A DNA stretch of 64,000 bases from Nitrincola schmidtii. GTDB taxonomy: Bacteria; Pseudomonadota; Gammaproteobacteria; Pseudomonadales; Balneatricaceae. Below are positions 16,683-23,797 of this stretch, in pieces. The notes below the pieces were generated by a model, which was not told the DNA's origin, made no database searches, and worked only from the letters and a program-made list of their open reading frames with translations. Where the stretch lies: assembly GCF_008973715.1 (NCBI RefSeq), contig NZ_WBOL01000001.1, positions 186,001 through 250,000 of the forward strand, written 5' to 3'. Every line of letters starts with the position of its first letter. The first letter of the stretch is position 1. A program made the position numbers and the translations under genes.

Positions 16683-16690
16683 TGCTCTCC

Positions 16691-17326
16691 TCACCCTCTC
16701 AAGTGCACGCTTTGGACAGAGTCCAATCGTTTTTGTAAGTACAGACTTTCAATATGTAAAAAGGCTTCACCTAGCATTCCAACAGCGCTGTAAAAAACAG
16801 CACTCGGCGCTTGGGTCATGTCAGCGAATAGCTGTTTAGCCCACGGATCAATATGACGCTGATAAAACACCGCTTGGCGTTCACGACTCGCGCCTTGCTG
16901 AATAAGTTGACTCATCACTTCGAGTTGTAAAGCGATGTGATCTTCAGGTTCTTTAACCTCATCTTTTCTGGAAAAACCTAACAACTCAAGATCACTTCGA
17001 AGTTCAATCAATGGAGCCTCCATCAGTGAACCGGTTAAGTACCAAGATGCAAAAGGAGTCAACTCGCCTTGGGTAATTCCGATAAAAAGTGTGCAGTATT
17101 CATCTTCTAGCTGATCAGTGTTGGCTCTTTCGGCAGCAAGGCGCAAAAACTCCCAAGCCTTGGTCATGGAGTTAGACGCAGTCGGGTCTACTTCCATCTG
17201 AGACAAAAAACCTAACAATTCTGTTGATGGATGACTTCGACATAATGAAGCCAGTAACGCATAAATATCTGCTCTTAAAGCATCTTCATCAGTCATTGGC
17301 GCTGTCTGTATTAAGCTATTCATCAT
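16691..17326 (-). CDS. TorD/DmsD-family chaperone for the formate dehydrogenase
   Basis: 211 residues, all helical in appearance and soluble. Motifs include DIYALLASLCRSHPS, EDEYCTLFIGITQGELTPFASWYLTG and EPEDHIALQLEVMSQL, which match the TorD cytoplasmic chaperone family. These proteins guard the Tat signal and help insert the cofactor before export. The partner is presumably FdhA or the small Tat protein immediately downstream. A ribosome site AAGGA overlaps the stop of the upstream ferredoxin gene. Confidence 0.88.
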   Translation of the reverse strand: MMNSLIQTAPMTDEDALRADIYALLASLCRSHPSTELLGFLSQMEVDPTASNSMTKAWEFLRLAAERANTDQLEDEYCTLFIGITQGELTPFASWYLTGSLMEAPLIELRSDLELLGFSRKDEVKEPEDHIALQLEVMSQLIQQGASRERQAVFYQRHIDPWAKQLFADMTQAPSAVFYSAVGMLGEAFLHIESLYLQKRLDSVQSVHLRG

Positions 17327-17332
17327 GATTCC

Positions 17333-19096
17333 TTAAAGACGCAACTGAGCCGTAGGATCGGCTGCCAATTCGCGATAGCTGTCTTTCACTCTGCAGTCAT
17401 CACACATTTTTAGACGTTTAGCAGCCTCGCCCTGATAGTAAGGATGTGCCTCTAATTTCTTAGAAATCTTTTCAATGGTGCTTTGCGTGGCAAAAGCTTT
17501 ACCACAACTGATGCAGTGGAATGGTTCTTCTTGCTTCATTACCCGTGGTTCAGAGCGCATCCCAGCAGCGGGAGCAAAGCGCGCTTCCAAGGTAATGGCA
17601 TTTTCTGGACAGCTATGTTCACACAAACCACACTGCACACAATCGGCTTCAGTGAAGGCTAAAACGGGCGCATCTTCACTGGCACTGCGAAGTGCTTGTG
17701 TCGGACAAATCGAGACACAACTCATGCACAAGGTACAATCTTGAGCATTGACCAGCACCTGACCATAGGGACTGCCACTTGGGAGGCTAATGGGCTCATC
17801 AGAGCTATCTCCCTGTTCATACAGCAGATCAAGTGCTTCATTTAGGGTTTTACGTTTTCCTTTGTAGGTAAAAGCAGGACCTGTCGGCAAGCCAAACCAA
17901 TCTTTTAAGGAATCATCTAACGCTGCTAAATTCGACTGTAACTGTCCGGCCTCAACCAGACTGATCCGTGACGCAGGATGCCCCAGTGACTCTAGAAGCT
18001 TGCCCGTAACCGATACCTCTTTTTTTAACAACGCTTGCAGGGTTGGCGGTGTCTGATCATCTAGTAAAAGGGCAACATAACTGGTTCCGTGAACGAGTAA
18101 CGAAACCCAAATCTCTACTCCTAAGGCACCCACTTCCTCCAGAGAAATCGGCAGGATATGTCTGGGTAGGCTTTCAAGATCAAATTCAGAATGTTCAGCA
18201 TGCAGTAAAATGGCAGGATGCTCACCACCAAATTGCTGATAACTGTCTAAGCACAAACGCAACAAATCCAACCAACGCTGTGGACCGGGAGCCATAAAGG
18301 TCAAGGCACCCGTTGGACAGGCGGTAGTACAACTACCTGCACCGTGACACAAATTCACATTGACCAAAATTTGAGGATCATGTGATAGCGTTTTGTTGTC
18401 CGTTGTTAGGGCATCGGCAGGACAAACATCCAGACAGCGCGTACAGCCAATATTGCCACGGTCTGCATGTGCACAAATATCATGATTGACTTGAACATAG
18501 GCAGGTTTCTCAAACTCACCGACCATCCCGCTCAGTTGCTCTAGTGCATCAACCAAACGATCGCTGGCAAGACTGATGCCTTGCTCAGTCGACTCATCTG
18601 CAAGTTGACCAACATGAAAATAGCCTGGCGGTGATAACTCTGCTGCGATGACCGGTTCTGGATTAAGATCCAAAACCAGATCAAAGTGATCTTGTCCTGC
18701 ACTGACTTCAGCAGGATTAATCAGATCACCATTAGGTGCCGTCAGGCGTAACTCGAAAGCACCTAACCACCCTGATAAAGAAGCAAACGGCAGATAAATC
18801 GGCGTTAGGTTTGCAGCCGCTTGCATCGCCTTTTCAAGATGCTCATCGTCTTGAGAAAATACATTCCCCATGGCAATCAGTGTGATACTGGTCACGCCTT
18901 GAATTTGATCGGCCACCAAGCGGATCAAATCTTCAGGCCCTAAGATCACTAGATGACCACGGCTTTGATAACTGATCACGCCATCTTGCATCGCCATCAG
19001 TGGTGGCATTGCATTCAGTGCTTGCTGACGAGCACGCGCGTTGGTTTCCGGAGATGCTGTAAAAGCTCTGTTTACTATTAGACTATTGGGTTTCAT
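17333..19096 (-). CDS. Multi-cluster 4Fe-4S ferredoxin-like protein of the fdh operon
   Basis: 587 residues, first gene of the fdh operon. The N-terminal 200 residues have no motif that I recognise. Cys-rich ferredoxin motifs then follow: CTRCLDVCPADAL, CHGAGSCTTACPTGAL, CTLCMSCVSICPTQAL and CVQCGLCEHSCPENAI. A C-terminal zinc-ribbon-like part has FHCISCGKAF and MCDDCRVKD. There is no signal peptide, so it should act in the cytoplasm. Homologues occur in Shewanella-type fdh clusters with no firm function. Electron supply for maturation, or transfer of electrons from formate to cytoplasmic acceptors, are possibilities. The sigma-54 promoter at 19228-19242 would start its mRNA. Confidence 0.85.
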   Translation of the reverse strand: MKPNSLIVNRAFTASPETNARARQQALNAMPPLMAMQDGVISYQSRGHLVILGPEDLIRLVADQIQGVTSITLIAMGNVFSQDDEHLEKAMQAAANLTPIYLPFASLSGWLGAFELRLTAPNGDLINPAEVSAGQDHFDLVLDLNPEPVIAAELSPPGYFHVGQLADESTEQGISLASDRLVDALEQLSGMVGEFEKPAYVQVNHDICAHADRGNIGCTRCLDVCPADALTTDNKTLSHDPQILVNVNLCHGAGSCTTACPTGALTFMAPGPQRWLDLLRLCLDSYQQFGGEHPAILLHAEHSEFDLESLPRHILPISLEEVGALGVEIWVSLLVHGTSYVALLLDDQTPPTLQALLKKEVSVTGKLLESLGHPASRISLVEAGQLQSNLAALDDSLKDWFGLPTGPAFTYKGKRKTLNEALDLLYEQGDSSDEPISLPSGSPYGQVLVNAQDCTLCMSCVSICPTQALRSASEDAPVLAFTEADCVQCGLCEHSCPENAITLEARFAPAAGMRSEPRVMKQEEPFHCISCGKAFATQSTIEKISKKLEAHPYYQGEAAKRLKMCDDCRVKDSYRELAADPTAQLRL

Positions 19097-19123
19097 TGAC
19101 TCTCTCTCAGCTCACTTGAGTAG

Positions 19124-19188
19124 AAAACCTATCTAGAAAATCTATCTAGAAAATCTGTCTGGACATTCTATCTAGCAATTCAATCTAA
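19124..19188. repeat. Five degenerate 13-bp tandem repeats in the fdh operon leader
   Basis: Units starting at 19124, 19137, 19150, 19163 and 19176 read AAAACCTATCTAG, AAAATCTATCTAG, AAAATCTGTCTGG, ACATTCTATCTAG and CAATTCAATCTAA. They lie between the predicted sigma-54 start near 19216 and the first gene at 19096, so they would be in the untranslated leader. Confidence 0.85.
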
Positions 19189-19227
19189 CAAGTGGTCGAG
19201 CTTATTTAGTTATTGTTTAAAAAGTTT

Positions 19228-19242
19228 GCAATATGAACGCCA
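19228..19242 (-). promoter_or_regulatory. Sigma-54 promoter of the fdh operon
   Basis: On the minus strand the sequence is TGGCGTTCATATTGC. GG and GC are twelve bases apart, and TGGC and TTGC are both intact. The predicted start is near 19216, giving a leader of about 120 bases that contains the 13-bp repeats. Confidence 0.72.
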
Positions 19243-19312
19243 ACTTTTTCAGACCTAAAAAGGAAAATTGATACCAAATAAACCAAGCTTATAGATACCA
19301 ACCATCAAGATA

Positions 19313-19327
19313 GGGACATTTTGTCTA
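19313..19327. promoter_or_regulatory. Candidate activator site of the fdh operon promoter
   Basis: GGGACA-TTT-TGTCTA is an inverted repeat with one mismatched pair. It matches the perfect palindrome at 20584-20600. It is about 70-85 bases upstream of the -24 element and overlaps the stop codon of the DUF3306 gene. Confidence 0.65.
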
Positions 19328-19966
19328 GACTGATTCATTTTTACCGATCTGATCTGGCTCATCGACCTTAGTAGAACCCACTAAATTTTCTTTCGATTTC
19401 AATGTATCAGCCGACTCGGCAGATTGTTCAGGTATCGATACATCATTGGAGGCATCGGTTTTTAATAAAGCGTCCCTCGCTTGTTGCATCGCTTCGTCCA
19501 TCTGCTGCTGAGCCCAACCTCTCACTTTTTCGCCTACTTCTTGCACCAGTTTTTTTGGCTGAGAATAATCCAATGCGTAATCATCCAGTGGATCTCTAAC
19601 ATTAAATTCAGGTTGGTGAAAAAACTTGCGCAGCGCTTGTCGGCGCAGTTCGGCAGAAACACCACTCGACCAGAACATCGACATATCACTTTTAGCATTG
19701 ATGGTACTTAAATCGGGCATATCCGCATCCGTCAGAACAGGCACTTCTTCTAGGGGTTCTGGCTCATTTTCAGATACCCTTTCTAATGAAGCATCGGGCA
19801 CGTCATCTTTAAGCTGATCGTCTTCCTTAAGGTCAGCCTTCTGAAGAGACTCCTCCTCAGTAACCTCAACGGCTAATTGCGTTGCTGAACTCTCTTCTGA
19901 CGGCTCCAACTGATCTGGCGTTGTGCGCTTCAAGCGAGACCATCGACCTAAAAAACCTTCTGTCAC
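19325..19966 (-). CDS. DUF3306 family protein of formate dehydrogenase clusters
   Basis: 213 residues. The N-terminus FLGRWSRLKR and the block ELRRQALRKFFHQPEFNVRDPLDDYALDY are diagnostic of DUF3306. The middle is acidic and low in complexity. The start is a GTG at 19966 with a near-perfect AAGGAGG six bases upstream, one base after the stop of DUF3305. An apparent longer frame inside DUF3305 is not needed. The family is known from fdh loci, but its activity is not established. Confidence 0.87.
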   Translation of the reverse strand: MTEGFLGRWSRLKRTTPDQLEPSEESSATQLAVEVTEEESLQKADLKEDDQLKDDVPDASLERVSENEPEPLEEVPVLTDADMPDLSTINAKSDMSMFWSSGVSAELRRQALRKFFHQPEFNVRDPLDDYALDYSQPKKLVQEVGEKVRGWAQQQMDEAMQQARDALLKTDASNDVSIPEQSAESADTLKSKENLVGSTKVDEPDQIGKNESV

Positions 19967-19967
19967 C

Positions 19968-20420
19968 TCAGACCTCCTTTTGCTTGGATTGCGTCCGAAG
20001 ACGACGTTTACCTGCTCTTGGGTCTTCAACCTCACCATGATGAGACATAAACTGTTCTAACCACACACGCACCGCTGCTGGCATGGGAATACTGAGCACG
20101 GGTTGTCCGGCATCCATATAATCTGCTGCAACATCTTGCGCGACGGTTAATTTTCGCGGAACTCGCTGTTCAGCAGTAATATCCTCGCAAACCACAAATA
20201 ACCGAGGGGATTCAGAACTGAGGTTAAACCGATACGCCATACGTTCATCACGATGAAGCATTAACCAAAGTGCAACGGCGTCCTCTCGAGAAGACTGCTG
20301 AGCAATTTCAGCCACTTCCCAATTAATAGAAGGCCAGCCACGCGACAAGGTTTCATGCTTATCTAAACTAACCCACAAAGACCAAGCATCCAACGCGGGT
20401 CCGTTTTCTTGCTGAGTCAT
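19968..20420 (-). CDS. DUF3305 family protein of formate dehydrogenase clusters
   Basis: 150 residues, soluble. Features are SLWVSLDKHETLSRGWPSINWEV and LMLHRDERMAYRFNLSSESPRLFVVCE, typical of DUF3305. The second ATG (20420) is better placed after AGGAG than the first (20426), which abuts it. It is paired with DUF3306, and the pair probably has its own sigma-54 promoter at 20475-20489. Function unknown; a role in assembling or maturing the formate dehydrogenase is suggested by position alone. Confidence 0.85.
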   Translation of the reverse strand: MTQQENGPALDAWSLWVSLDKHETLSRGWPSINWEVAEIAQQSSREDAVALWLMLHRDERMAYRFNLSSESPRLFVVCEDITAEQRVPRKLTVAQDVAADYMDAGQPVLSIPMPAAVRVWLEQFMSHHGEVEDPRAGKRRLRTQSKQKEV

Positions 20421-20474
20421 TGGCATCTCCTGCTGTTTTATTTACTAGTGATTTCAATTCAGTTTAGACGCTAT

Positions 20475-20489
20475 GCAAAGAACGCGCCG
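20475..20489 (-). promoter_or_regulatory. Candidate sigma-54 promoter of DUF3305-DUF3306
   Basis: On the minus strand the sequence is CGGCGCGTTCTTTGC followed by AT. The GG and GC are correctly spaced and TTGCAT is intact; the -24 box deviates at two positions from TGGCACG. The predicted start near 20463 leaves a leader of about 43 bases. Confidence 0.6.
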
Positions 20490-20583
20490 CTCCACGTAAA
20501 CCTTTATATCCCTGATTAGTTCAGCAGGATTGGAAAATAAGCCTAGATTAAACGCGTCAATTTAAGCCAATCGAAAGACCACC

Positions 20584-20600
20584 TGGGACAAAATGTCCCA
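20584..20600. promoter_or_regulatory. Perfect palindromic activator site shared by DUF3305 and fdhD
   Basis: TGGGACA-AAA-TGTCCCA is a perfect 7-bp inverted repeat. It lies in the 316-base divergent gap between DUF3305 and fdhD, about 95 bases from the minus-strand -24 box and 63 bases from the plus-strand one. It fits a single enhancer serving both directions. Apart from this site and the two promoters I see nothing else in the gap. Confidence 0.72.
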
Positions 20601-20662
20601 ATGAAAAAAAGGGATAGCGATTCAAAGCCTTGATCGATAGACTCTTTCGGTTCTCTTCAGAT

Positions 20663-20677
20663 TGGTACAGATGTTGC
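20663..20677 (+). promoter_or_regulatory. Sigma-54 promoter of fdhD
   Basis: TGGTACAGATGTTGC followed by TG: GG and GC are twelve bases apart and only one -24 position differs from the consensus. The predicted start is near 20689, with a leader of about 48 bases to the ATG at 20737. Confidence 0.75.
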
Positions 20678-20736
20678 TGTTTTATTAGCAGTGTACTTTC
20701 AATAGGTGCTCATTAAATGACGATTAAGGATAGACC

Positions 20737-21603
20737 ATGTCACGCCATCCACATCTTATTTTGACGCAAGCAAGAGCTCCTCTGACTCGTGCCACTCAAG
20801 TGATGACCGAACAAGGAGAATGGCGAGAGCAATTACTGGCTTGTGAACGACCCTTAACCATTTATTTGAATAAGCGCGAAATTGTGACCTTAATGACCCT
20901 AGGAGAAGATCCTGAATCGCTGGTTCTAGGCTATCTTCGAAACCAAGGTCTGATAGAACAACTGAATGATTTACTCGCCATACAGGTGGATTGGGAAGTT
21001 GAAGCCGCTGCTGTGATCACTACTCATACCCCTGATGACCTTGAAGAAACCTTATCAAAAAGAACCGTCACCACCGGTTGTGGACAAGGGACCGTGTTCG
21101 GTAACCAAATGGAGCGGTTGAAAAACTTAGCGCTAAACCCCTGGCCAATAAAACAATCACAGATCTATGCACTGCTAGAAGCATTGAATCAACACAATGA
21201 AACCTATCGCAATGCTGGTGCTGTTCATGGCTGTGCTATCTGCACGGCAGAGGGCCACGTGTTAAGCTTTTGCGAGGATATTGGTCGACATAATGCCGTT
21301 GATACCCTGGCAGGCAGACTCTGGTTAGAGGGTATCTCCAGTCAAGATAAAATTTTTTACACCACCGGTCGTCTCACCTCAGAGATGGTCATCAAAGCCG
21401 CACAGATGGGCATTAGTGTTCTTTTATCTCGCTCTGGTGCAACCGAAATGGGTCTCAGTATTGCAGAATCTTTGGGAATGCTAATGCTGGCAAGAGCCAA
21501 AGGACGTCACTTTTTAGTCTTTAGCGGTCAAACCCGTCTAACACTCGATGCACGTCCCCCGGTCATGCCAAAATCCGTAAAACGGAGGGATTCGGATGAG
21601 TGA
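20737..21603 (+). CDS. fdhD: Formate dehydrogenase accessory sulfurtransferase FdhD
   Basis: 288 residues. FdhD passes sulfur from IscS to the bis-MGD cofactor and is needed for formate dehydrogenase activity. Motifs are TGCGQGTVFG near residue 126, NAGAVHGCAICTAEGHVLSF, EDIGRHNAVDTLAGR, TTGRLTSEMVIKAAQMG and SRSGATEMGLSIAESLG. The E. coli protein uses a Cys-X2-Cys loop; here the loop has one Cys (TGCGQG), and a different Cys-X2-Cys (GCAIC) lies about 40 residues further on. It is the first gene of a two-gene operon with the HTH/binding-protein regulator. Confidence 0.9.
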   Translation: MSRHPHLILTQARAPLTRATQVMTEQGEWREQLLACERPLTIYLNKREIVTLMTLGEDPESLVLGYLRNQGLIEQLNDLLAIQVDWEVEAAAVITTHTPDDLEETLSKRTVTTGCGQGTVFGNQMERLKNLALNPWPIKQSQIYALLEALNQHNETYRNAGAVHGCAICTAEGHVLSFCEDIGRHNAVDTLAGRLWLEGISSQDKIFYTTGRLTSEMVIKAAQMGISVLLSRSGATEMGLSIAESLGMLMLARAKGRHFLVFSGQTRLTLDARPPVMPKSVKRRDSDE

Positions 21604-22504
21604 ACTTAATCCTTATATGACGGTAAAAGAGGCCGCAATTTACCTTCATTTAAATGAAAAGAAAGTCTATCAATTGGCCAGTGACGGTCATCTTCCAGCC
21701 ACTAAGGTCACTGGCAAATGGCTGTTTCCTCGTAAGCTGATTGATCGCTGGTTATTAGAATCTAGCCACCACGGTGTGCTGAGTGATCGTCTACTGTTAT
21801 CCGGTAGTGATGATCCACTGCTAAAAGCCGGATTACTTAGAATCATGCAACAGCAACAATATCAGGCACTTTACAGCTATATGCCTACTGGAACCCAAGC
21901 GGGATTAACCCTACTGGCACAAGGGTTAGTGGATTGCTGCGCGGTTCATTGGGGACGAGCTGATGAAAGCCAACTGCGACACCCTGCCCTGTTAAGGCAA
22001 TATGCAGGCTCTCGGCATTGGGTGCTGGTACATCTGTTTAAGCGCCAGCAGGGTTTAATGATGCGTCCAGATGACTCACATACCTTACTGAGTGATGCAC
22101 CAGAGATGCTGCAAAAGCGCTGGGTGATTCGTCAAGAAGGAGCAGGCTCTCAACGCTTTCTGAAGGACTGGCTTCTACAACAGCAATTGTCTTTCGAAAA
22201 GATCAAAGCCAGTTATCGGGCGTTGACAGAATCAGAAGCAGCCTCCGCAATTGTACAAAATATTGCGGATATAGGCCCGGGCACCGAATCCGCCGCATCA
22301 GAATATGGGCTGACCTTTGTGCCTGTGTATCAAGAAGCCTTTGAACTTGCCCTTCCCAGACCTGTATTTTTTCGCTCGCTACTTCAGCATCTTTTTGAAT
22401 GGCTGCAAGGCCCTGAAGGGCAAGCGACCGCCAATCAACTCAAAGGATATGATTTAAGCCAGTGCGGAAAATTAGTTTGGAATGGCGAGACGAAAGAAAG
22501 CTAA
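21596..22504 (+). CDS. One-component regulator: excisionase-type HTH fused to a solute-binding (PBP-like) domain
   Basis: 302 residues. Residues 6-55 form a MerR/excisionase-type helix-turn-helix (YMTVKEAAIYLHLNEKKVYQ, GKWLFPRKLIDRWL). Residues 70-300 resemble the cytoplasmic PBP-like domain related to molybdate-binding proteins, with GAGSQRFLKDWL and AIVQNIADIGPGTESAA. It overlaps the end of fdhD by eight bases. A tungstate or molybdate sensor controlling cofactor or fdh genes is the natural inference. The ligand is not shown by the sequence. Confidence 0.82.
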   Translation: MSELNPYMTVKEAAIYLHLNEKKVYQLASDGHLPATKVTGKWLFPRKLIDRWLLESSHHGVLSDRLLLSGSDDPLLKAGLLRIMQQQQYQALYSYMPTGTQAGLTLLAQGLVDCCAVHWGRADESQLRHPALLRQYAGSRHWVLVHLFKRQQGLMMRPDDSHTLLSDAPEMLQKRWVIRQEGAGSQRFLKDWLLQQQLSFEKIKASYRALTESEAASAIVQNIADIGPGTESAASEYGLTFVPVYQEAFELALPRPVFFRSLLQHLFEWLQGPEGQATANQLKGYDLSQCGKLVWNGETKES

Positions 22505-22544
22505 GTATATGTTTTTAAAAGTATAAAAATAGTTTGATTTTTTA

Positions 22545-22614
22545 TTGTGCAGCGCACAAAAAACACTTGACATACTCTCCGAGATCTATATACTTTGGGT
22601 TATTGTGCAGTGCA
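22545..22614 (+). promoter_or_regulatory. Phasin promoter with two TTGTGCAGYGCA operator-like repeats
   Basis: TTGACA at 22567 and TATACT at 22589 with a 16-base spacer form a good sigma-70 promoter. TTGTGCAGCGCA (22545) and TTGTGCAGTGCA (22603) flank it at about -57 and +2. Each contains a TGCA-N-TGCA-like core, as expected for a PhaR-type repressor. The repressor assignment is inferred. Confidence 0.7.
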
Positions 22615-22669
22615 ACAAAACGACATGAAGCCCTGCATTGATAACTTAAAAATCTTAGGAGAGACACCC

Positions 22670-22975
22670 ATGACTAGCAATGTTGATTTCCAGAAGCCTG
22701 TTGAAGCTGTTAAAAGCCTAATCGCTCTTCAAACTGAAACACTAACTAAAACTGTTGAACTTCAGAAGAAGTCTGGCGAAGAGTTAGTTGCTTTCTTCAA
22801 AGCTGAAGCTGAAAAAGCTAAAAACTTGAAAACTCCAGAAGAAGTAATCAAGTTCAACACTGAAGCTAACACTTCTTTGTTCAATATGCTTAAAGCACAA
22901 GGTGAAGCTTTCACCGCACTTGCTACTGAAGCAAGCAAGACTGTAATGTCTGAAATGCAAAGCTTCGGCAAGTAA
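22670..22975 (+). CDS. Phasin family protein (PHA granule-associated)
   Basis: 101 residues, helical, with no Cys or Trp. The pattern of FQKPVEAVKSLIALQTETL, VELQKKSGEELVAFFKAEAEKA and FNMLKAQGEAFTALATEAS fits phasins, which coat polyhydroxyalkanoate granules. ATG 22670 has AGGAGA upstream. It is monocistronic, with its own promoter and a strong terminator. Codon choice (GAAGCT, AAAGCT) looks highly biased, consistent with strong expression. Confidence 0.85.
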   Translation: MTSNVDFQKPVEAVKSLIALQTETLTKTVELQKKSGEELVAFFKAEAEKAKNLKTPEEVIKFNTEANTSLFNMLKAQGEAFTALATEASKTVMSEMQSFGK

Positions 22976-22990
22976 TTGCTGACTATTCTA

Positions 22991-23020
22991 AAAACACCCC
23001 GCTGGTCGGGGTGTTTTTTT
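22991..23020 (+). terminator. Terminator after the phasin gene
   Basis: AACACCCCG pairs with CGGGGTGTT around a CTGGT loop, followed by seven T. It ends the monocistronic phasin mRNA. Confidence 0.93.
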
Positions 23021-23056
23021 GTCTACTCTAGCGCATTCTAATCTAAAAAGCTTTTT

Positions 23057-23788
23057 CTACGAAAAGCGCTCCATCTCAAGCAACTCTCCTGCCTCATAAA
23101 GCCACTGTTGATAGATAAACCCCGATAAAATTAGTCGCGTGTCATCTTCTATACCGTCAAATGCCACACCATGCCGGAAAACTCCAATGGCTTGGCTTTC
23201 AGTTTGCATGACACTTCGTACCTCTGCATTCACTAAAATGACATGGTCAATACCCGATACAGAAACCCGCGCGGTCACAAAAATAGTTTCACCCATGGCT
23301 GCTAAGGCGACGGGCGCCTCGATCGACGCACCCTGTAAGCTCATATCAACGCACAAGGCTTTAACCGGTTGATGCATATCCTTCTCACCGCGATCAACCA
23401 ATATAGGTAAATGCATAGGAACACGGGTGTGCTGCCTAAAGGCTTGAATATCCAGTTGCTGCGGATAAGACAATACCCAGAAAGGAAAAGGTTCACTATA
23501 GGACTTTAACAAACGTGATGTAAAGCTGACTAATCGGTTACCTATTAAGAGCTTGACGGCTATGACAGCTCCTTCAGTAAAAAGCGATTTACGTGTCTTA
23601 GGCGCGCTAACCATCACCGCCGTTTGTTCGTGAACACCAATTAAACGAACAGAATAACGCCCTTTCGGGATGCGAGTCTCAATGCGAACAGGATCACCGG
23701 ACCTCGGCCTTAACTCTGCAAGAGAAAGCTTTGGCTTTTGATTCGCGATAACGTCATTGGTCAAGGATTGATTAGGTTTGAGCTGCAT
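23057..23788 (-). CDS. PilZ-domain protein with YcgR-like N-terminal region
   Basis: 243 residues, soluble. The C-terminal PilZ domain shows the c-di-GMP motifs RQHTR near residue 118 and DMSLQG near residue 148. The N-terminal 100 residues (GDPVRIETRIPKGRYSVRLIG) resemble a YcgR-N/PilZN beta domain. It may couple c-di-GMP to motility or envelope functions. No flagellar genes are nearby. It lies nine bases after the stop of pdxB and may be cotranscribed with it. Confidence 0.8.
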   Translation of the reverse strand: MQLKPNQSLTNDVIANQKPKLSLAELRPRSGDPVRIETRIPKGRYSVRLIGVHEQTAVMVSAPKTRKSLFTEGAVIAVKLLIGNRLVSFTSRLLKSYSEPFPFWVLSYPQQLDIQAFRQHTRVPMHLPILVDRGEKDMHQPVKALCVDMSLQGASIEAPVALAAMGETIFVTARVSVSGIDHVILVNAEVRSVMQTESQAIGVFRHGVAFDGIEDDTRLILSGFIYQQWLYEAGELLEMERFS

Positions 23789-23797
23789 GGCGATTGA

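Noticed and set aside
19124-19188. CRISPR-like array
   Set aside because: The 13-bp units are directly adjacent with no spacers, are degenerate, and no cas genes are present.
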